A stretch of 64,000 nt of DNA, taken from GCA-2731375 sp964631725 (GTDB lineage Bacteria; Pseudomonadota; Alphaproteobacteria; GCA-2731375). The stretch lies in NCBI GenBank assembly GCA_964631725.1, contig CAZVYX010000017.1, positions 1-64,000 on the forward strand, read 5' to 3'. Shown one piece after another: positions 1 through 7,981 of this stretch (positions are counted from its first letter, which is position 1; the number at the start of each line of letters is the position of its first letter). Below the pieces are notes generated by a model, which was given only the letters and a program-made list of their open reading frames with translations, was not told the origin of the DNA and made no database searches. A program made the translations under genes and the position numbers.

Positions 1-846
1 TCCGCCATGGCCAGCCGCCTGAGCGAGGCCCAATACGACGTCATGGGCTATGACATCAACGAGGCCACGCGCCAGGCGCTGGTGGATCAGGGGGTCAACA
101 TGGCCGACAGCCTGGCCGCCGCACTGGCGGGCCGCACGACGGTGCTGACGTCCCTGCCCGACCCCACTGCGGTGAAGGGCGCCTGGTTGGGCGAGAGTGG
201 CATCATTGCCCTGGCGGAAGACGGCAGCATGTTGGTGGAACTCAGCACCATCGACCCCGACTGCATGAAGGAGGTCGGTGCGGCGGCCGCGGCCAAGGGC
301 CTGGCCGTGTTAGACTGTCCCGTCTCCGGCAGCCCGAACGAGGCCGGCACCGGCAAGCTGGTGCTGCTGGTCGGCGGCGAGGCGCCAACCTTGGAGCGGG
401 CCGAGCCTTTGTTCGACCTGTTGGGCCAGACCTGGCAGCACACGGGCGGCGTTGGGACCGCCAAGGTGGTGAAGCTGGTCAACAACATGATGTCCATGGG
501 CAACGTCCTGGTCGCCTCGGAAGCCTTTGCGCTCGGTGTTGCGGCGGGTGTGGAGCCGCAAAAACTGTTCGAGGTCATTTCCGTTAGCGGCGGCCGCTCG
601 CACCATTTCACCAAGCGTTTTCCCAATGCGATCAAGGATGATTTCGCACCCGGATTTAAAATGGAACTGGGCGAAAAAGACCTCTCCCTGGGCGTCGATC
701 TGGGCCGGGCCATGAAAATGCCCACCCCCGCCGCGTCGTTGGCGCGGGAGATGTACGCCCTGGCCGTGGCCGAGGGCTACAAGGGCCAGGACATCGTCGC
801 GTTGATGGACATGTACCGGCAATGGGCCAAGGGTGGCGGATCGTGA
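1..846 (+). CDS. NAD(P)-dependent 3-hydroxyisobutyrate dehydrogenase family protein, 5' truncated by window edge
   Basis: The reading frame is already open at base 1 and the visible protein begins just after where the family's N-terminal GxGxxG nucleotide-binding loop should be, so the true start lies upstream. What remains has the family hallmarks: a central DCPVSGSPNEA segment (substrate-side loop), and GGVGTAKVVKLVNN, which carries the conserved catalytic lysine followed by the paired asparagines. The family oxidises beta-hydroxyacids such as 3-hydroxyisobutyrate, tartronate semialdehyde or related compounds with NAD(P). It ends 6 bases before a GH51 glycosidase, so the two may be co-transcribed in sugar or sugar-acid use. 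The exact substrate cannot be told from the sequence. Confidence 0.9.
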   Translation, partial: SAMASRLSEAQYDVMGYDINEATRQALVDQGVNMADSLAAALAGRTTVLTSLPDPTAVKGAWLGESGIIALAEDGSMLVELSTIDPDCMKEVGAAAAAKGLAVLDCPVSGSPNEAGTGKLVLLVGGEAPTLERAEPLFDLLGQTWQHTGGVGTAKVVKLVNNMMSMGNVLVASEAFALGVAAGVEPQKLFEVISVSGGRSHHFTKRFPNAIKDDFAPGFKMELGEKDLSLGVDLGRAMKMPTPAASLAREMYALAVAEGYKGQDIVALMDMYRQWAKGGGS

Positions 847-852
847 TGGCGG

Positions 853-2340
853 ATGAACACGCCCACCAAACTTAGCCTGCATCCTGCCTGGACCATCGAT
901 ACGGTCAGTCCGCTGATCTTCGGCGGTTTTCTGGAGCATATGGGACGGGCGGTCTATCAGGGGGTTTATGATCCCGACAGCAGCCAGGCGGACGAATTCG
1001 GCGTTCGCCAGGATGTCATCGCCGCGCTTCAGGAATTACAGATGACCATCATGCGCTACCCGGGCGGCAATTTCGCCTCCGGCTATCATTGGCGCGATGG
1101 TGTTGGACCCAAGCAGGCGCGCCCGACGGTGCGGGAATTGGCTTGGCAATCAATCGAACCAAATCAGTTCGGCACCGATGAGTTCCTCCACCTTTGCCAA
1201 AGGGTGGGGTGGGAGCCCATGCTGTGCGCCAATCTGGGCACCGGCACGCCCGAAGAAGCCCGCGATTGGGTGGAATACTGCAACGCGCCGATGGGTACCC
1301 GCTGGACCAACCTGCGGGCGGACAACGGCAATCCGGAACCTTATGGGGTGAAATACTGGTGCCTGGGCAATGAAATGGACGGTCCCTGGCAGTTGGGCCA
1401 TGTTCCTGCCGACCATTATGCCATTCGGGCCCAGCAGGCGGCCAAGATGATGAAGGATTGCGATCCGGGCGTCTCTCTGATCGCCTGCGGCTCCTGCAAT
1501 ATCGACCTGCCCAGCTATCTGGAGTGGGACCGGGTGGTGCTGGAGCATCTGGGTGGTCTGGGCCATTACGTCAGCCTGCACCGCTATGCCCGCAACGACA
1601 GCGATGACCCGGCGGACTTCCTGGCCATGGGCAAGAGCATTGATGATCAGATCGAAGGCCTGGATGCCCTTTGCAAATACGTCGCGGCCAAGCAACGGCG
1701 CCGCCGGCGCGCCTATCTCTGCTTCGATGAATGGAACGTCTGGTACAAGGCCGGCCTGCCCCAGGGCATCGGCGGCGGTGTCTTCGCGCCGCCCTTGATC
1801 GAGGAAGTCTATAACCTGGAGGATGCCCTGGTCGTCGCCTCGTTCCTGATGAGCTTCATCCGCCACGCCGACAGCGTGAAGATCGCCAACCTGGCACAGG
1901 TGGTGAACGTCATCGCACCGCTGTTGACGCGCGGCGATGATCTGCTCAAACAATCAATCTTTTATGCTTTCGAAATGGTCTCGAAACGGAAAGCGGGCAC
2001 CGCCATGCGGGTCTCGGTGCAGGGTGGCGAATTGCACTCACCCGGCTACGGAGTTTGCGATGAGGTGGACTGCGCTGCGATATTGGATGCCGGGGCCAGG
2101 CAATTGCATCTGTTCGCCATGAACCGAAACACTACCAGGGACATCGACCTCCATGTCGAATTGCTGGGCCAGGAATTGCGGGAGGTTAGCTCGGAGATCC
2201 TGACGGGAACCGACCTGAAAGCGGCCAACGGTTTCGAGGACCGGGATGTCATTCGCAGCCAACCGGCACAGCTATGGCAAAATCAAGCGATGAAACTCCC
2301 CGCCCACAGCTTTGCCGCCACGACGTTTGATATTGCATGA
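853..2340 (+). CDS. abfA: Alpha-L-arabinofuranosidase, glycoside hydrolase family 51
   Basis: The protein of 495 residues matches the usual length of bacterial GH51 enzymes, which release terminal arabinofuranose from arabinan or arabinoxylan fragments. It shows MRYPGGNF near residue 67, the acid/base glutamate in CLGNEMDG (about Glu174) and the nucleophile glutamate in FDEWNVWY (about Glu293). Their spacing is close to that of characterised family members. There is no signal peptide, so it is expected in the cytoplasm, acting on imported oligosaccharides. It follows the dehydrogenase gene by 6 bases. No transporter or other arabinose gene is visible in the window. Confidence 0.93.
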   Translation: MNTPTKLSLHPAWTIDTVSPLIFGGFLEHMGRAVYQGVYDPDSSQADEFGVRQDVIAALQELQMTIMRYPGGNFASGYHWRDGVGPKQARPTVRELAWQSIEPNQFGTDEFLHLCQRVGWEPMLCANLGTGTPEEARDWVEYCNAPMGTRWTNLRADNGNPEPYGVKYWCLGNEMDGPWQLGHVPADHYAIRAQQAAKMMKDCDPGVSLIACGSCNIDLPSYLEWDRVVLEHLGGLGHYVSLHRYARNDSDDPADFLAMGKSIDDQIEGLDALCKYVAAKQRRRRRAYLCFDEWNVWYKAGLPQGIGGGVFAPPLIEEVYNLEDALVVASFLMSFIRHADSVKIANLAQVVNVIAPLLTRGDDLLKQSIFYAFEMVSKRKAGTAMRVSVQGGELHSPGYGVCDEVDCAAILDAGARQLHLFAMNRNTTRDIDLHVELLGQELREVSSEILTGTDLKAANGFEDRDVIRSQPAQLWQNQAMKLPAHSFAATTFDIA

Positions 2341-2347
2341 ATTTTGC

Positions 2348-2376
2348 TTGTTGTGTGTCGCGCGACGTGCTACAAT
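2348..2376 (+). promoter_or_regulatory. Sigma-70-type promoter of higBA, apparently giving a leaderless transcript
   Basis: A -35 box TTGTTG (2348-2353) and a -10 box TACAAT (2371-2376) are separated by exactly 17 bases. The predicted start point falls at about 2383-2385, at or within two bases of the toxin ATG at 2385, so the toxin mRNA would have almost no leader and no Shine-Dalgarno site. The antitoxin downstream has a strong one. Confidence 0.6.
2357..2366. promoter_or_regulatory. Perfect 10-bp palindrome between -35 and -10, probable HigA operator
   Basis: GTCGCGCGAC is its own reverse complement and sits in the spacer of the higBA promoter, where a bound antitoxin dimer would block RNA polymerase. 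HigA-type antitoxins usually repress their own operon in this way. That this palindrome is the site is an inference. Confidence 0.5.
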
Positions 2377-2384
2377 TTTATTAA

Positions 2385-2663
2385 ATGATCAAGTCCTTCC
2401 GGCATCGTGGTCTTAAGCGTCTTTTTGAGCGAGGCGACGGACGGACATTGCCGCCGGATATGATCGAGAGAATTGAATTGTTGCTCAGCGTGATCAACAC
2501 GGCGAACGAAATCGAAGAGATGGACTTGCCATCATTTCGTCTGCATCGGCTAAGCGGCGATAGAAAAGGGCAATGGGCCGTTACCGTGCGGGCCAATTGG
2601 CGCATCACGTTTCGTTTCGCGAACGGCCAAATCGACGATGTCGATTTTATCGACTACCACTAG
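2385..2663 (+). CDS. higB: HigB-type (RelE/ParE superfamily) mRNA-cleaving toxin
   Basis: This small protein of 92 residues starts MIKSFRHRGLKRLF and ends with NWRITFRFANGQIDDVDFIDYH, the typical beginning and end of HigB/RelE-fold toxins that cut mRNA on the ribosome. The basic N-terminal helix and the WRITFRF strand are where catalytic and RNA-contacting residues lie in the family. The toxin gene comes first, as in other higBA loci, and the antitoxin follows after 11 bases. The start is fixed by the promoter, whose transcript would begin at this ATG. Confidence 0.9.
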   Translation: MIKSFRHRGLKRLFERGDGRTLPPDMIERIELLLSVINTANEIEEMDLPSFRLHRLSGDRKGQWAVTVRANWRITFRFANGQIDDVDFIDYH

Positions 2664-2674
2664 GAGGCAGGATC

Positions 2675-2983
2675 ATGGTGATGAAAAATCCGGTTCATCC
2701 GGGTCGGGTCGTTAAGGAAGAGATCGTGTTTCTCGATCTATCGGTTGCCCAGGCAGCCAAGGCCTTGGGCGTAACCCGTTCCCAGCTTCACCGCGTGGTA
2801 TCCGGCGAAAGTCGTGTATCACCAGAAATGGCCCTGCGGCTGGAATGCGTAATCGGAAGCACGGCTGATCATTGGCTTCGGATGCAGGCTGCCTACGATG
2901 CCGCCGAAATCCGCGGCCGGGCATCTGATATCACTTCCGGGTTAAAGCGGGCCGCACCACCCAAGGAACCCGCTGTCATTTGA
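2675..2983 (+). CDS. higA: HigA-type helix-turn-helix antitoxin
   Basis: This protein of 102 residues contains the VHPGRVVKEEIVFLDLSVAQ opening and an XRE-type helix-turn-helix (roughly residues 22-60, including ALGVTRSQLHRVVSGESRVS and PEMALRLE), as in HigA antitoxins. It should neutralise the upstream toxin and repress the pair. The ATG at 2675 is chosen because AGGAGG lies 7 bases ahead at 2662-2667. An in-frame upstream ATG at 2573 lies inside the toxin gene and has no such site. The C-terminal tail after residue 80 is Ala/Pro-rich and unremarkable. Confidence 0.92.
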   Translation: MVMKNPVHPGRVVKEEIVFLDLSVAQAAKALGVTRSQLHRVVSGESRVSPEMALRLECVIGSTADHWLRMQAAYDAAEIRGRASDITSGLKRAAPPKEPAVI

Positions 2984-2993
2984 GACGGCGGTA

Positions 2994-3515
2994 TCAACCC
3001 TCCATCAGGATCGGCAGGGCCTGGCTATAGGCCGCTTCGGCCAGGGTTTTGATTTCGGGCAGGGTGCGGCTGCCGATGGGGTGTTCGACCATAACGAAGG
3101 GATAGTCGGGCAGGCCCAGCATGCGGGCGATATTCTTCACCGTCACCTCGAACGGTTCCGTGCACAGCACCACCGCGCGCTTGCCGAGTTGTTCGAAGCT
3201 GATGCCGTCATGCAAACTGCACGTGGAGCAACTGCCTCAATCACCCAGGCCGGTGATCAGGAAATCCACGTCTTTCGCCGCCGCCGCCAGGGTTTCGCCC
3301 GGCGCCGGGGCGGAGGGGTTGGATTTCGAGAAGATCGGCACCACCATGCAGCCGTGCCGCTGTTCGAACAGCGCCGCCGTCTCCCGCAGCATGTTCTCGG
3401 CATTCAGTTTGCCGTTCTCCAATATGCCGATGGTCTTGCCGTCCAGACTGGGCAGGGCCCCGGCACGGACATAGTGCCGCTCGGGACCGGCAACAGTGGG
3501 GTCATAAAGCTGCAT
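2994..3515 (-). CDS. UGSC-family selenoprotein (in-frame UGA read as selenocysteine at residue 93)
   Basis: Two open stretches on the minus strand (3515-3240 and 3236-2994) lie in the same frame, separated only by a TGA at 3239-3237. Read through as selenocysteine they give 173 residues with the motif GLGD-U-GSCSTC, the literal Sec-Gly-Ser-Cys signature of the UGSC family. The N-terminal part (DGKTIGILENGKLNAENML) and the part after the UGA (AVVLCTEPFEVTVKNIARML) form one continuous alpha/beta domain that also occurs, with its own UGA, in the protein at 28527-30158. The start at 3515 gives the complete domain. The gene follows the 359-residue partner gene at 3543-4622 by 27 bases on the same strand, suggesting an operon. 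The biochemical function of the family is not established; the Sec/Cys pair suggests redox or thiol chemistry. Confidence 0.88.
3206..3239 (-). promoter_or_regulatory. Candidate bacterial SECIS element following the UGA of the UGSC gene
   Basis: On the minus strand the TGA (3239-3237) is followed 15 bases later by TGCA-GTT-TGCA (3221-3211), a 4-bp stem with a three-base loop starting with G. A CG pair (3223-3222 with 3207-3206) can extend it across a bulge. Loop position (20-22 bases after UGA) and the early G agree with bacterial SECIS rules. The stem is short, so this is weaker than the one at 29839. Confidence 0.5.
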
Positions 3516-3542
3516 AGATTTTCTCCAGAGACTGAATTTCGG

Positions 3543-4622
3543 CTAGTCGCAGTCGATGCAGACGCCGATGGGTTTCGATTGCATGATGGAGGCGCGTTCC
3601 CGGCTCCATGATGGGATGAAACAGGAATGGCCGCCAGCATCCCCACCGCCCATCAGGACCAGGATATCATCCGGGCCCATGCCACGGTGCATCATGCCGT
3701 CCTGGGCCAACGGACTGCCTTTTTCCCCATCATGCTGGCGGTCGTATTCGCGCTGGCGAAACTTGCCCACCGACCGCATGCCCTCCACCGTTCGTGTGGC
3801 GTGGCTGAACAGGAATTCCTTTACCTGCTGCTTGCTCCAGCCCGCCCCGGCGATAACGCGGACATGCTCCGGCGACAGCACGACAACCGACTGGCCCAGG
3901 GTGATGGAGCCGTAGTTGGCCATGGCATCGGCGACAGAGCCCAACAGCTCCTCCGGCGTGTTGCCGCCGTGGTTCTCCACATTGCAAAAGCCGCCGCCGG
4001 CGAACACCGTGACGCTGCTGACCCCTTCGGGATAGTCCTGGTCCTCCACCAGCAGGGGCCAGGGGTTGTCCCGTGCCCGTTCGGCGACGCAGAAGCTGAA
4101 TTTACCCGGATTGCCTTGGGTCGATTTGTCGGAAACGCCCGGAACCATGCGAAAGACATTCAGCAGGATCAGGCGCACGGCGCGCCCGATCGTGGCGTTG
4201 GCGCGGTTGCCGGGGCCGAACAGGTTCACATCCGCGTTCATGCCGATATCGTCGATCATCGGCCCACTGACCACCAATAGGGGCGCCGAGCCGCCGGTGC
4301 TGGCGGTGGAACCGTGGAAATTGAAATGGGGTTCGTTCATCGCTTCGAAGGCGGCGACGACGACGGGAAAAAATTCCGGCTTGCAGCCCGCCATGACCGC
4401 GTTCACCGCCGCCGCGTGCACGGTGCACTCAAGGCCCGTGGCCGGATGTGCCGCCAGCACCGTTTCGGCTGGCCGGCCTTCGAAAAGCAGCATCTCGTCG
4501 ACCCGTTTTACGTCGGGGGGCACCACCGGCAGACCGTCGGTCCAGCCCTGTTCGTAGCAATAGTCGATGGCGGCCAGCGGATCGTCATCGACCTCATGAA
4601 TACGGGCCTCGGCGAGCGACAT
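3543..4622 (-). CDS. UGSC-partner protein of unknown function
   Basis: This protein of 359 residues opens with DYCYEQGWTDGLPVVPP and carries the conserved core AVNAVMAGCKPEFFPV and GPGNRANATIGRA. The same core appears in the C-terminal two thirds of the fused selenoprotein at 28527-30158 (AVNAVMAGARPEYFPV, GPYNHANATIGRA), so the two are homologous. There is no signal peptide or membrane segment. It lies directly upstream of the UGSC selenoprotein gene on the same strand, and the fusion elsewhere indicates that the two products act in one complex or reaction. AGGAGA stands just before the ATG at 4622. I recognise the family only as the usual neighbour of UGSC genes; no activity is known to me. 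Confidence 0.75.
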   Translation of the reverse strand: MSLAEARIHEVDDDPLAAIDYCYEQGWTDGLPVVPPDVKRVDEMLLFEGRPAETVLAAHPATGLECTVHAAAVNAVMAGCKPEFFPVVVAAFEAMNEPHFNFHGSTASTGGSAPLLVVSGPMIDDIGMNADVNLFGPGNRANATIGRAVRLILLNVFRMVPGVSDKSTQGNPGKFSFCVAERARDNPWPLLVEDQDYPEGVSSVTVFAGGGFCNVENHGGNTPEELLGSVADAMANYGSITLGQSVVVLSPEHVRVIAGAGWSKQQVKEFLFSHATRTVEGMRSVGKFRQREYDRQHDGEKGSPLAQDGMMHRGMGPDDILVLMGGGDAGGHSCFIPSWSRERASIMQSKPIGVCIDCD

Positions 4623-4670
4623 GATGTTTCTCCTGTCCTGTAGTTCCGGCTATCAAATCACCTGATGGAT

Positions 4671-5483
4671 TCAGCGGTCAAGGCCATCCAGGAATGACCG
4701 TAGGGTCTGGCTACATTCCGCCCCGTGCGAGAACGGCAGGCCGTGTTTGGCGTGGGGGAAGATCCGCATCTGCGCATTGGGCAGTTGGGCATACAGATCC
4801 GCCATGGTCGGCACTGGGATGAACGGCGAAGAGTCCGGATGCATCAGCAATGTCGGCAGCGCGACTTGGGACAATTGCGCACTTAGGTCAGTGCCCACAA
4901 GGGTGGCCATTAGGGCCAATACCGTGGCCGGATCGGCGCTGGCCTGCTGGCTCCGGTACCAGGCATCGGTCTCGGGTGGCAAGGCGCCGGGGAAGAAGCG
5001 GTGGCTCATCATCCGGTCGGACCAGGCGCCCATGCCGCCACCTTCTTCTTTGCCATTGATCATGTCGTGCCAAAAATCCAGGTTCTGAATGCCGCCACCC
5101 ACATGGGCGCCGTTGCTGACGGTCAGGCTCAACAGACGGTCCGGGTGCCCGATCGCCGTTTGCAACGCCACGGTGCCGCCGACGGACTCTCCCACCAAAT
5201 GAAACTTCGCACAGTCAGCCGCGTCCGCCAGGGCGATGGTGTCGGCTACCATGGCGTCTATCGTAATGGTGTCGTCGCCGGGCTGTGATTGTCCATGACC
5301 CGGCAGGTCGAACATGACAAGGCGGTATTGGTCCTGCAGCGCCGGCGCCCAGTTCAGCCAACAACGCCATTGCGCCCCGACGCCATGGTGAAACAGAATT
5401 GTCTCCGGCGCCTCGATCCAGGGTGCCGTCAGATCGATGATTTCGTAGTGCAGCCGGTGCGCGCCGGTATCCAGTTCCGCCAT
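4671..5483 (-). CDS. Alpha/beta hydrolase (3-oxoadipate enol-lactonase-like)
   Basis: The protein is 270 residues with the alpha/beta-hydrolase pattern: LFHHGVGAQWRCW forming the oxyanion-hole region, the nucleophile elbow GESVGG, an acid residue in MHPDSSPFIP and the histidine in HAKHGLPFSH. Order and spacing suit lactonases and esterases of the PcaD/MhpC sort. The ATG at 5483 is preferred over the longer frame because the sulfurtransferase stop (5487-5485) ends one base before it, with a GGGAGG just upstream, so the two are translationally coupled. Substrate unknown. Confidence 0.85.
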   Translation of the reverse strand: MAELDTGAHRLHYEIIDLTAPWIEAPETILFHHGVGAQWRCWLNWAPALQDQYRLVMFDLPGHGQSQPGDDTITIDAMVADTIALADAADCAKFHLVGESVGGTVALQTAIGHPDRLLSLTVSNGAHVGGGIQNLDFWHDMINGKEEGGGMGAWSDRMMSHRFFPGALPPETDAWYRSQQASADPATVLALMATLVGTDLSAQLSQVALPTLLMHPDSSPFIPVPTMADLYAQLPNAQMRIFPHAKHGLPFSHGAECSQTLRSFLDGLDR

Positions 5484-5484
5484 G

Positions 5485-6357
5485 CTAGCCTCCCGCCCGC
5501 ATGGGCAGGTCGTGATTATTAGCCCATTCGGACAGTGAATTGTCGTAGACGGCCAGGTCTTCGTGGCCCAGCAGGGCAAGGGCGAAGGTATCCACCGTGG
5601 CCGCGATGCCGCCGCCGCAATAGGTGACAACCCTTGTCTCCGATCCGATTCCGGCGTCAGCGAATTTCGCCGTCAGGGTGCCAGCGTCCAGGAACGTATT
5701 GTCCTCGGCCAGCAAATCCAGGGCCGGCAGACAGACGCTGCCGGTGATGCCGCCGGGCCTGCCATAGTGCGTCGGCGAGGTGCCGTCATGCTGGGCCTGG
5801 GTCAGGGCATTGACCACCACACTGCCCGGATCATCCAGCGCCGTCAGCACCGCGTCCCTGTCCACCATGCGGCCGGGCTGTGCCTGTGTGGTAAAAGTGG
5901 CGGACGGATAGCCGCAGGGATCGGTGCTGACGGGCCGGTCTTCCGCCCGCCATTTCTGAAAGCCGCCATTCAGCACGGCGGCATCATCAAAGCCGAAGGA
6001 TTTCAGCATCCACCAAACCCGCGTCGCCCAGGACATGGCCGCTGTCGAATAGAGCACGATGCGGCAGCCATCGCCCAGGCCCTTGGCGCCCACGGCGGCG
6101 GAAAAGGCATCAGCGCTGGGCGTGGTGAAGCGGAAAGCGCCCTGGGGGTCCGACAGATCCGCCAACATATCCAAATAGCCGGCACCTGGAATATGCCCGG
6201 CCTGGTAGTCCTCCAGCCCGCTCTTGATAGTAAAGACTTTCTCCGGGTCTGGTATCAGATGGGTGGTGCAATCGAACACCCGCACGTTCGGATCATCCAG
6301 GTGATCCGCCAGCCAGTTTGTTTGCACCAGATAATCGGGCCGCGCATAGTCGCTCAT
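5485..6357 (-). CDS. Sulfurtransferase with two rhodanese domains (thiosulfate/3-mercaptopyruvate type)
   Basis: There are 290 residues in two rhodanese domains. The first is the inactive one. The C-terminal one has the active-site loop YCGGGIAAT, in which cysteine takes up the sulfane sulfur. The loop resembles the CGSGV(T/S)A loop of mercaptopyruvate sulfurtransferases more than the CRKGVTA loop of rhodaneses. The start MSDYARPDYLVQ at 6357 is taken because the longer frame adds an unrelated arginine-rich stretch. It is the first gene of the pair with the alpha/beta hydrolase. Confidence 0.9.
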   Translation of the reverse strand: MSDYARPDYLVQTNWLADHLDDPNVRVFDCTTHLIPDPEKVFTIKSGLEDYQAGHIPGAGYLDMLADLSDPQGAFRFTTPSADAFSAAVGAKGLGDGCRIVLYSTAAMSWATRVWWMLKSFGFDDAAVLNGGFQKWRAEDRPVSTDPCGYPSATFTTQAQPGRMVDRDAVLTALDDPGSVVVNALTQAQHDGTSPTHYGRPGGITGSVCLPALDLLAEDNTFLDAGTLTAKFADAGIGSETRVVTYCGGGIAATVDTFALALLGHEDLAVYDNSLSEWANNHDLPMRAGG

Positions 6358-6421
6358 CACTCGCCTCCGTCGCCATTTGCGCTTAGCATAACGCAAAAGG
6401 CCCACATGAGGAGACGGGACC

Positions 6422-7399
6422 ATGAAGATTTGCATTATCGGCGCCGGCGCCATGGGCGGACTGTACGGCGGCCGTCTGCTGCTAGCGGGACAGGACGTCC
6501 AGTTCATCGAGATCCGCCAGGCGGCGGTGGATGCCTTGAACAATGGCAGCTACCTCTATGACGGTGTCGATGGCGCGCACCGCCTGAAGGCCGATGCCGC
6601 GGTCACGGCGGAGGGACTGCCCGCCGCCAACATTGCCTTCATTCACACCGATACCAATAACACCCGCGCGGCGGCGGAACAGGCCAGGGCGGTGTTGACG
6701 CCCGAGGGCTGGGCCGTGACGTTTCAAAATGGCGTCGGCAATGTGGAAACCCTAAGCGAGGTTCTGGGCACCGAACGGGTTGTGGGCGGCATCAGTTATC
6801 ATTCCGCCGCCTCGCCGAAAGCGGGACATGCGACCCATACCAACGCCAACAAAACCTGGATCGGCGAATTGCCCGGCGGCGGCAGCGCCCGGGTCGAACA
6901 GCTCCGCGATCTGCTGGCGGGCGCCAAGTTCGATCCTCACATTGCGGACGACATCCAATCGGTGATCTGGACCAAGTTCATGCTGAACTGCGCCGTAAAT
7001 CCCCTATGTGCCATTACCGGCCTGCGCTCGGGCGAGGTCGGCGTCGACGAAGCGGCGATGGAGATGCAGGAATTGATCCTGGACGAAACCCTGGCCGTGA
7101 TCTCGGCCAAGGGCATCACCCTGATGGATCCGGACCCCAAGGGCTCGATCAAGCGAATTCTGGGCCGGGCCTACAACAAGCCGTCAATGCTGCAGCATAT
7201 GGAAGCCGGCATGCGGACAGAGATCGACAGCCTGAACGGCGCCGTGGTGCGGGAGGGCGCCGCCCTGGGCATCCCGACGCCGTATAATCACGCCCTGACC
7301 ATGATGATCAAGGCGCGCAACGCCAACGTCATCCGGCAAATGCACGAGCCGCCCATCGACTATGATGCCCTGGAAGCGGCGGCAAGCGGAAAACGGTGA
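6422..7399 (+). CDS. panE: 2-dehydropantoate 2-reductase family oxidoreductase
   Basis: Of 325 residues, the first form the Rossmann loop IIGAGAMGG (residues 6-13), followed by the ketopantoate-reductase pattern FQNGVGNVE, a lysine in WTKFMLNCAVNPLCAITG (a catalytic position in the family) and a C-terminal helical domain. PanE reduces 2-dehydropantoate with NADPH in pantothenate synthesis, but many genomes hold several paralogues acting on other 2-oxoacids. An AGGAGAC site precedes the ATG. It diverges from the sulfurtransferase and has no pantothenate neighbours, so the symbol is tentative. Confidence 0.85.
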   Translation: MKICIIGAGAMGGLYGGRLLLAGQDVQFIEIRQAAVDALNNGSYLYDGVDGAHRLKADAAVTAEGLPAANIAFIHTDTNNTRAAAEQARAVLTPEGWAVTFQNGVGNVETLSEVLGTERVVGGISYHSAASPKAGHATHTNANKTWIGELPGGGSARVEQLRDLLAGAKFDPHIADDIQSVIWTKFMLNCAVNPLCAITGLRSGEVGVDEAAMEMQELILDETLAVISAKGITLMDPDPKGSIKRILGRAYNKPSMLQHMEAGMRTEIDSLNGAVVREGAALGIPTPYNHALTMMIKARNANVIRQMHEPPIDYDALEAAASGKR

Positions 7400-7474
7400 A
7401 GGTCCAACAGACAGTCAGCATTACAGCAACGGGGGAGGCTTCGCATTCGACGATGATCGCACCTATCGTCTGAC

Positions 7475-7750
7475 TTATCCCCGGTCCCGTGCTCCATGAT
7501 AAATCGCGCGAATGTCTATGTCTTCGCCATCGACGGTGTAGACAACAATGTAGGGTAATCCCGGTACAACAAGTTCGAAGGTCTCTTCATGCCGGCCTTG
7601 CCGCCCGGACCGGGGAAACAGCTCCAGCCTCAAGGTAGAGGCGCGGATACGGCGAACGACTGCGCTGGCGGCCTGAGCATCATCAGCGGCAATAAATCTG
7701 TAAATCTCTTCTAGGTCTCTTAAAGCGCCGCGTCGGTAATGCAGGTTCAT
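7475..7750 (-). CDS. ParE/RelE-superfamily toxin
   Basis: The 91-residue protein opens with MNLHYRRGALRDLEEIYRFI, the ParE-type helical start, and contains FPRSGRQGRHEETFELVVPGLPYIVVYTVDGEDIDIRAIYHGAR, the usual run of beta strands ending in the VxxIxHGxR motif. Members of the family poison gyrase or cut mRNA. The start codon overlaps the stop of the upstream antitoxin gene by four bases (ATGA), so translation is coupled. Confidence 0.9.
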   Translation of the reverse strand: MNLHYRRGALRDLEEIYRFIAADDAQAASAVVRRIRASTLRLELFPRSGRQGRHEETFELVVPGLPYIVVYTVDGEDIDIRAIYHGARDRG

Positions 7751-7974
7751 GCGCCGAGGCGTTGATACATGGCAGCGACTTCGGCGTCGGTTGCACGCTC
7801 CTCATTCGGATCGCTGAGGCGCGCCGATAAGTCGCGCAGTTGAGCGTCTGTAAGACGGATGGAGCCCGGATCCTGCGCCACCAAGCCCAAGAGCATTTCC
7901 GCCGCTTCATTCTGCCGCGCTTCCGGCAGCTTGCGCACTTCGGTGATGGCTTGTTCCAAGAATTCACTACTCAT
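7747..7974 (-). CDS. Antitoxin paired with the ParE-type toxin
   Basis: The 75-residue acidic protein starts MSSEFLEQAITEVRKLPEARQ and ends with LSDPNEERATDAEVAAMYQRLG, a C-terminal pattern common in small antitoxins that precede ParE toxins. No clear DNA-binding fold can be assigned with certainty. The start at 7974 fits the promoter at 7982-8010; the longer frame to 8109 would begin upstream of that promoter. Confidence 0.78.
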   Translation of the reverse strand: MSSEFLEQAITEVRKLPEARQNEAAEMLLGLVAQDPGSIRLTDAQLRDLSARLSDPNEERATDAEVAAMYQRLGA

Positions 7975-7981
7975 ATCGCCA

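Noticed and set aside
3237..3239. UGA in the UGSC gene as a sequencing error or pseudogene mark
   Set aside because: The UGA falls exactly at the U of the UGSC motif, has a hairpin after it, and a second locus has the same UGA at the same place.
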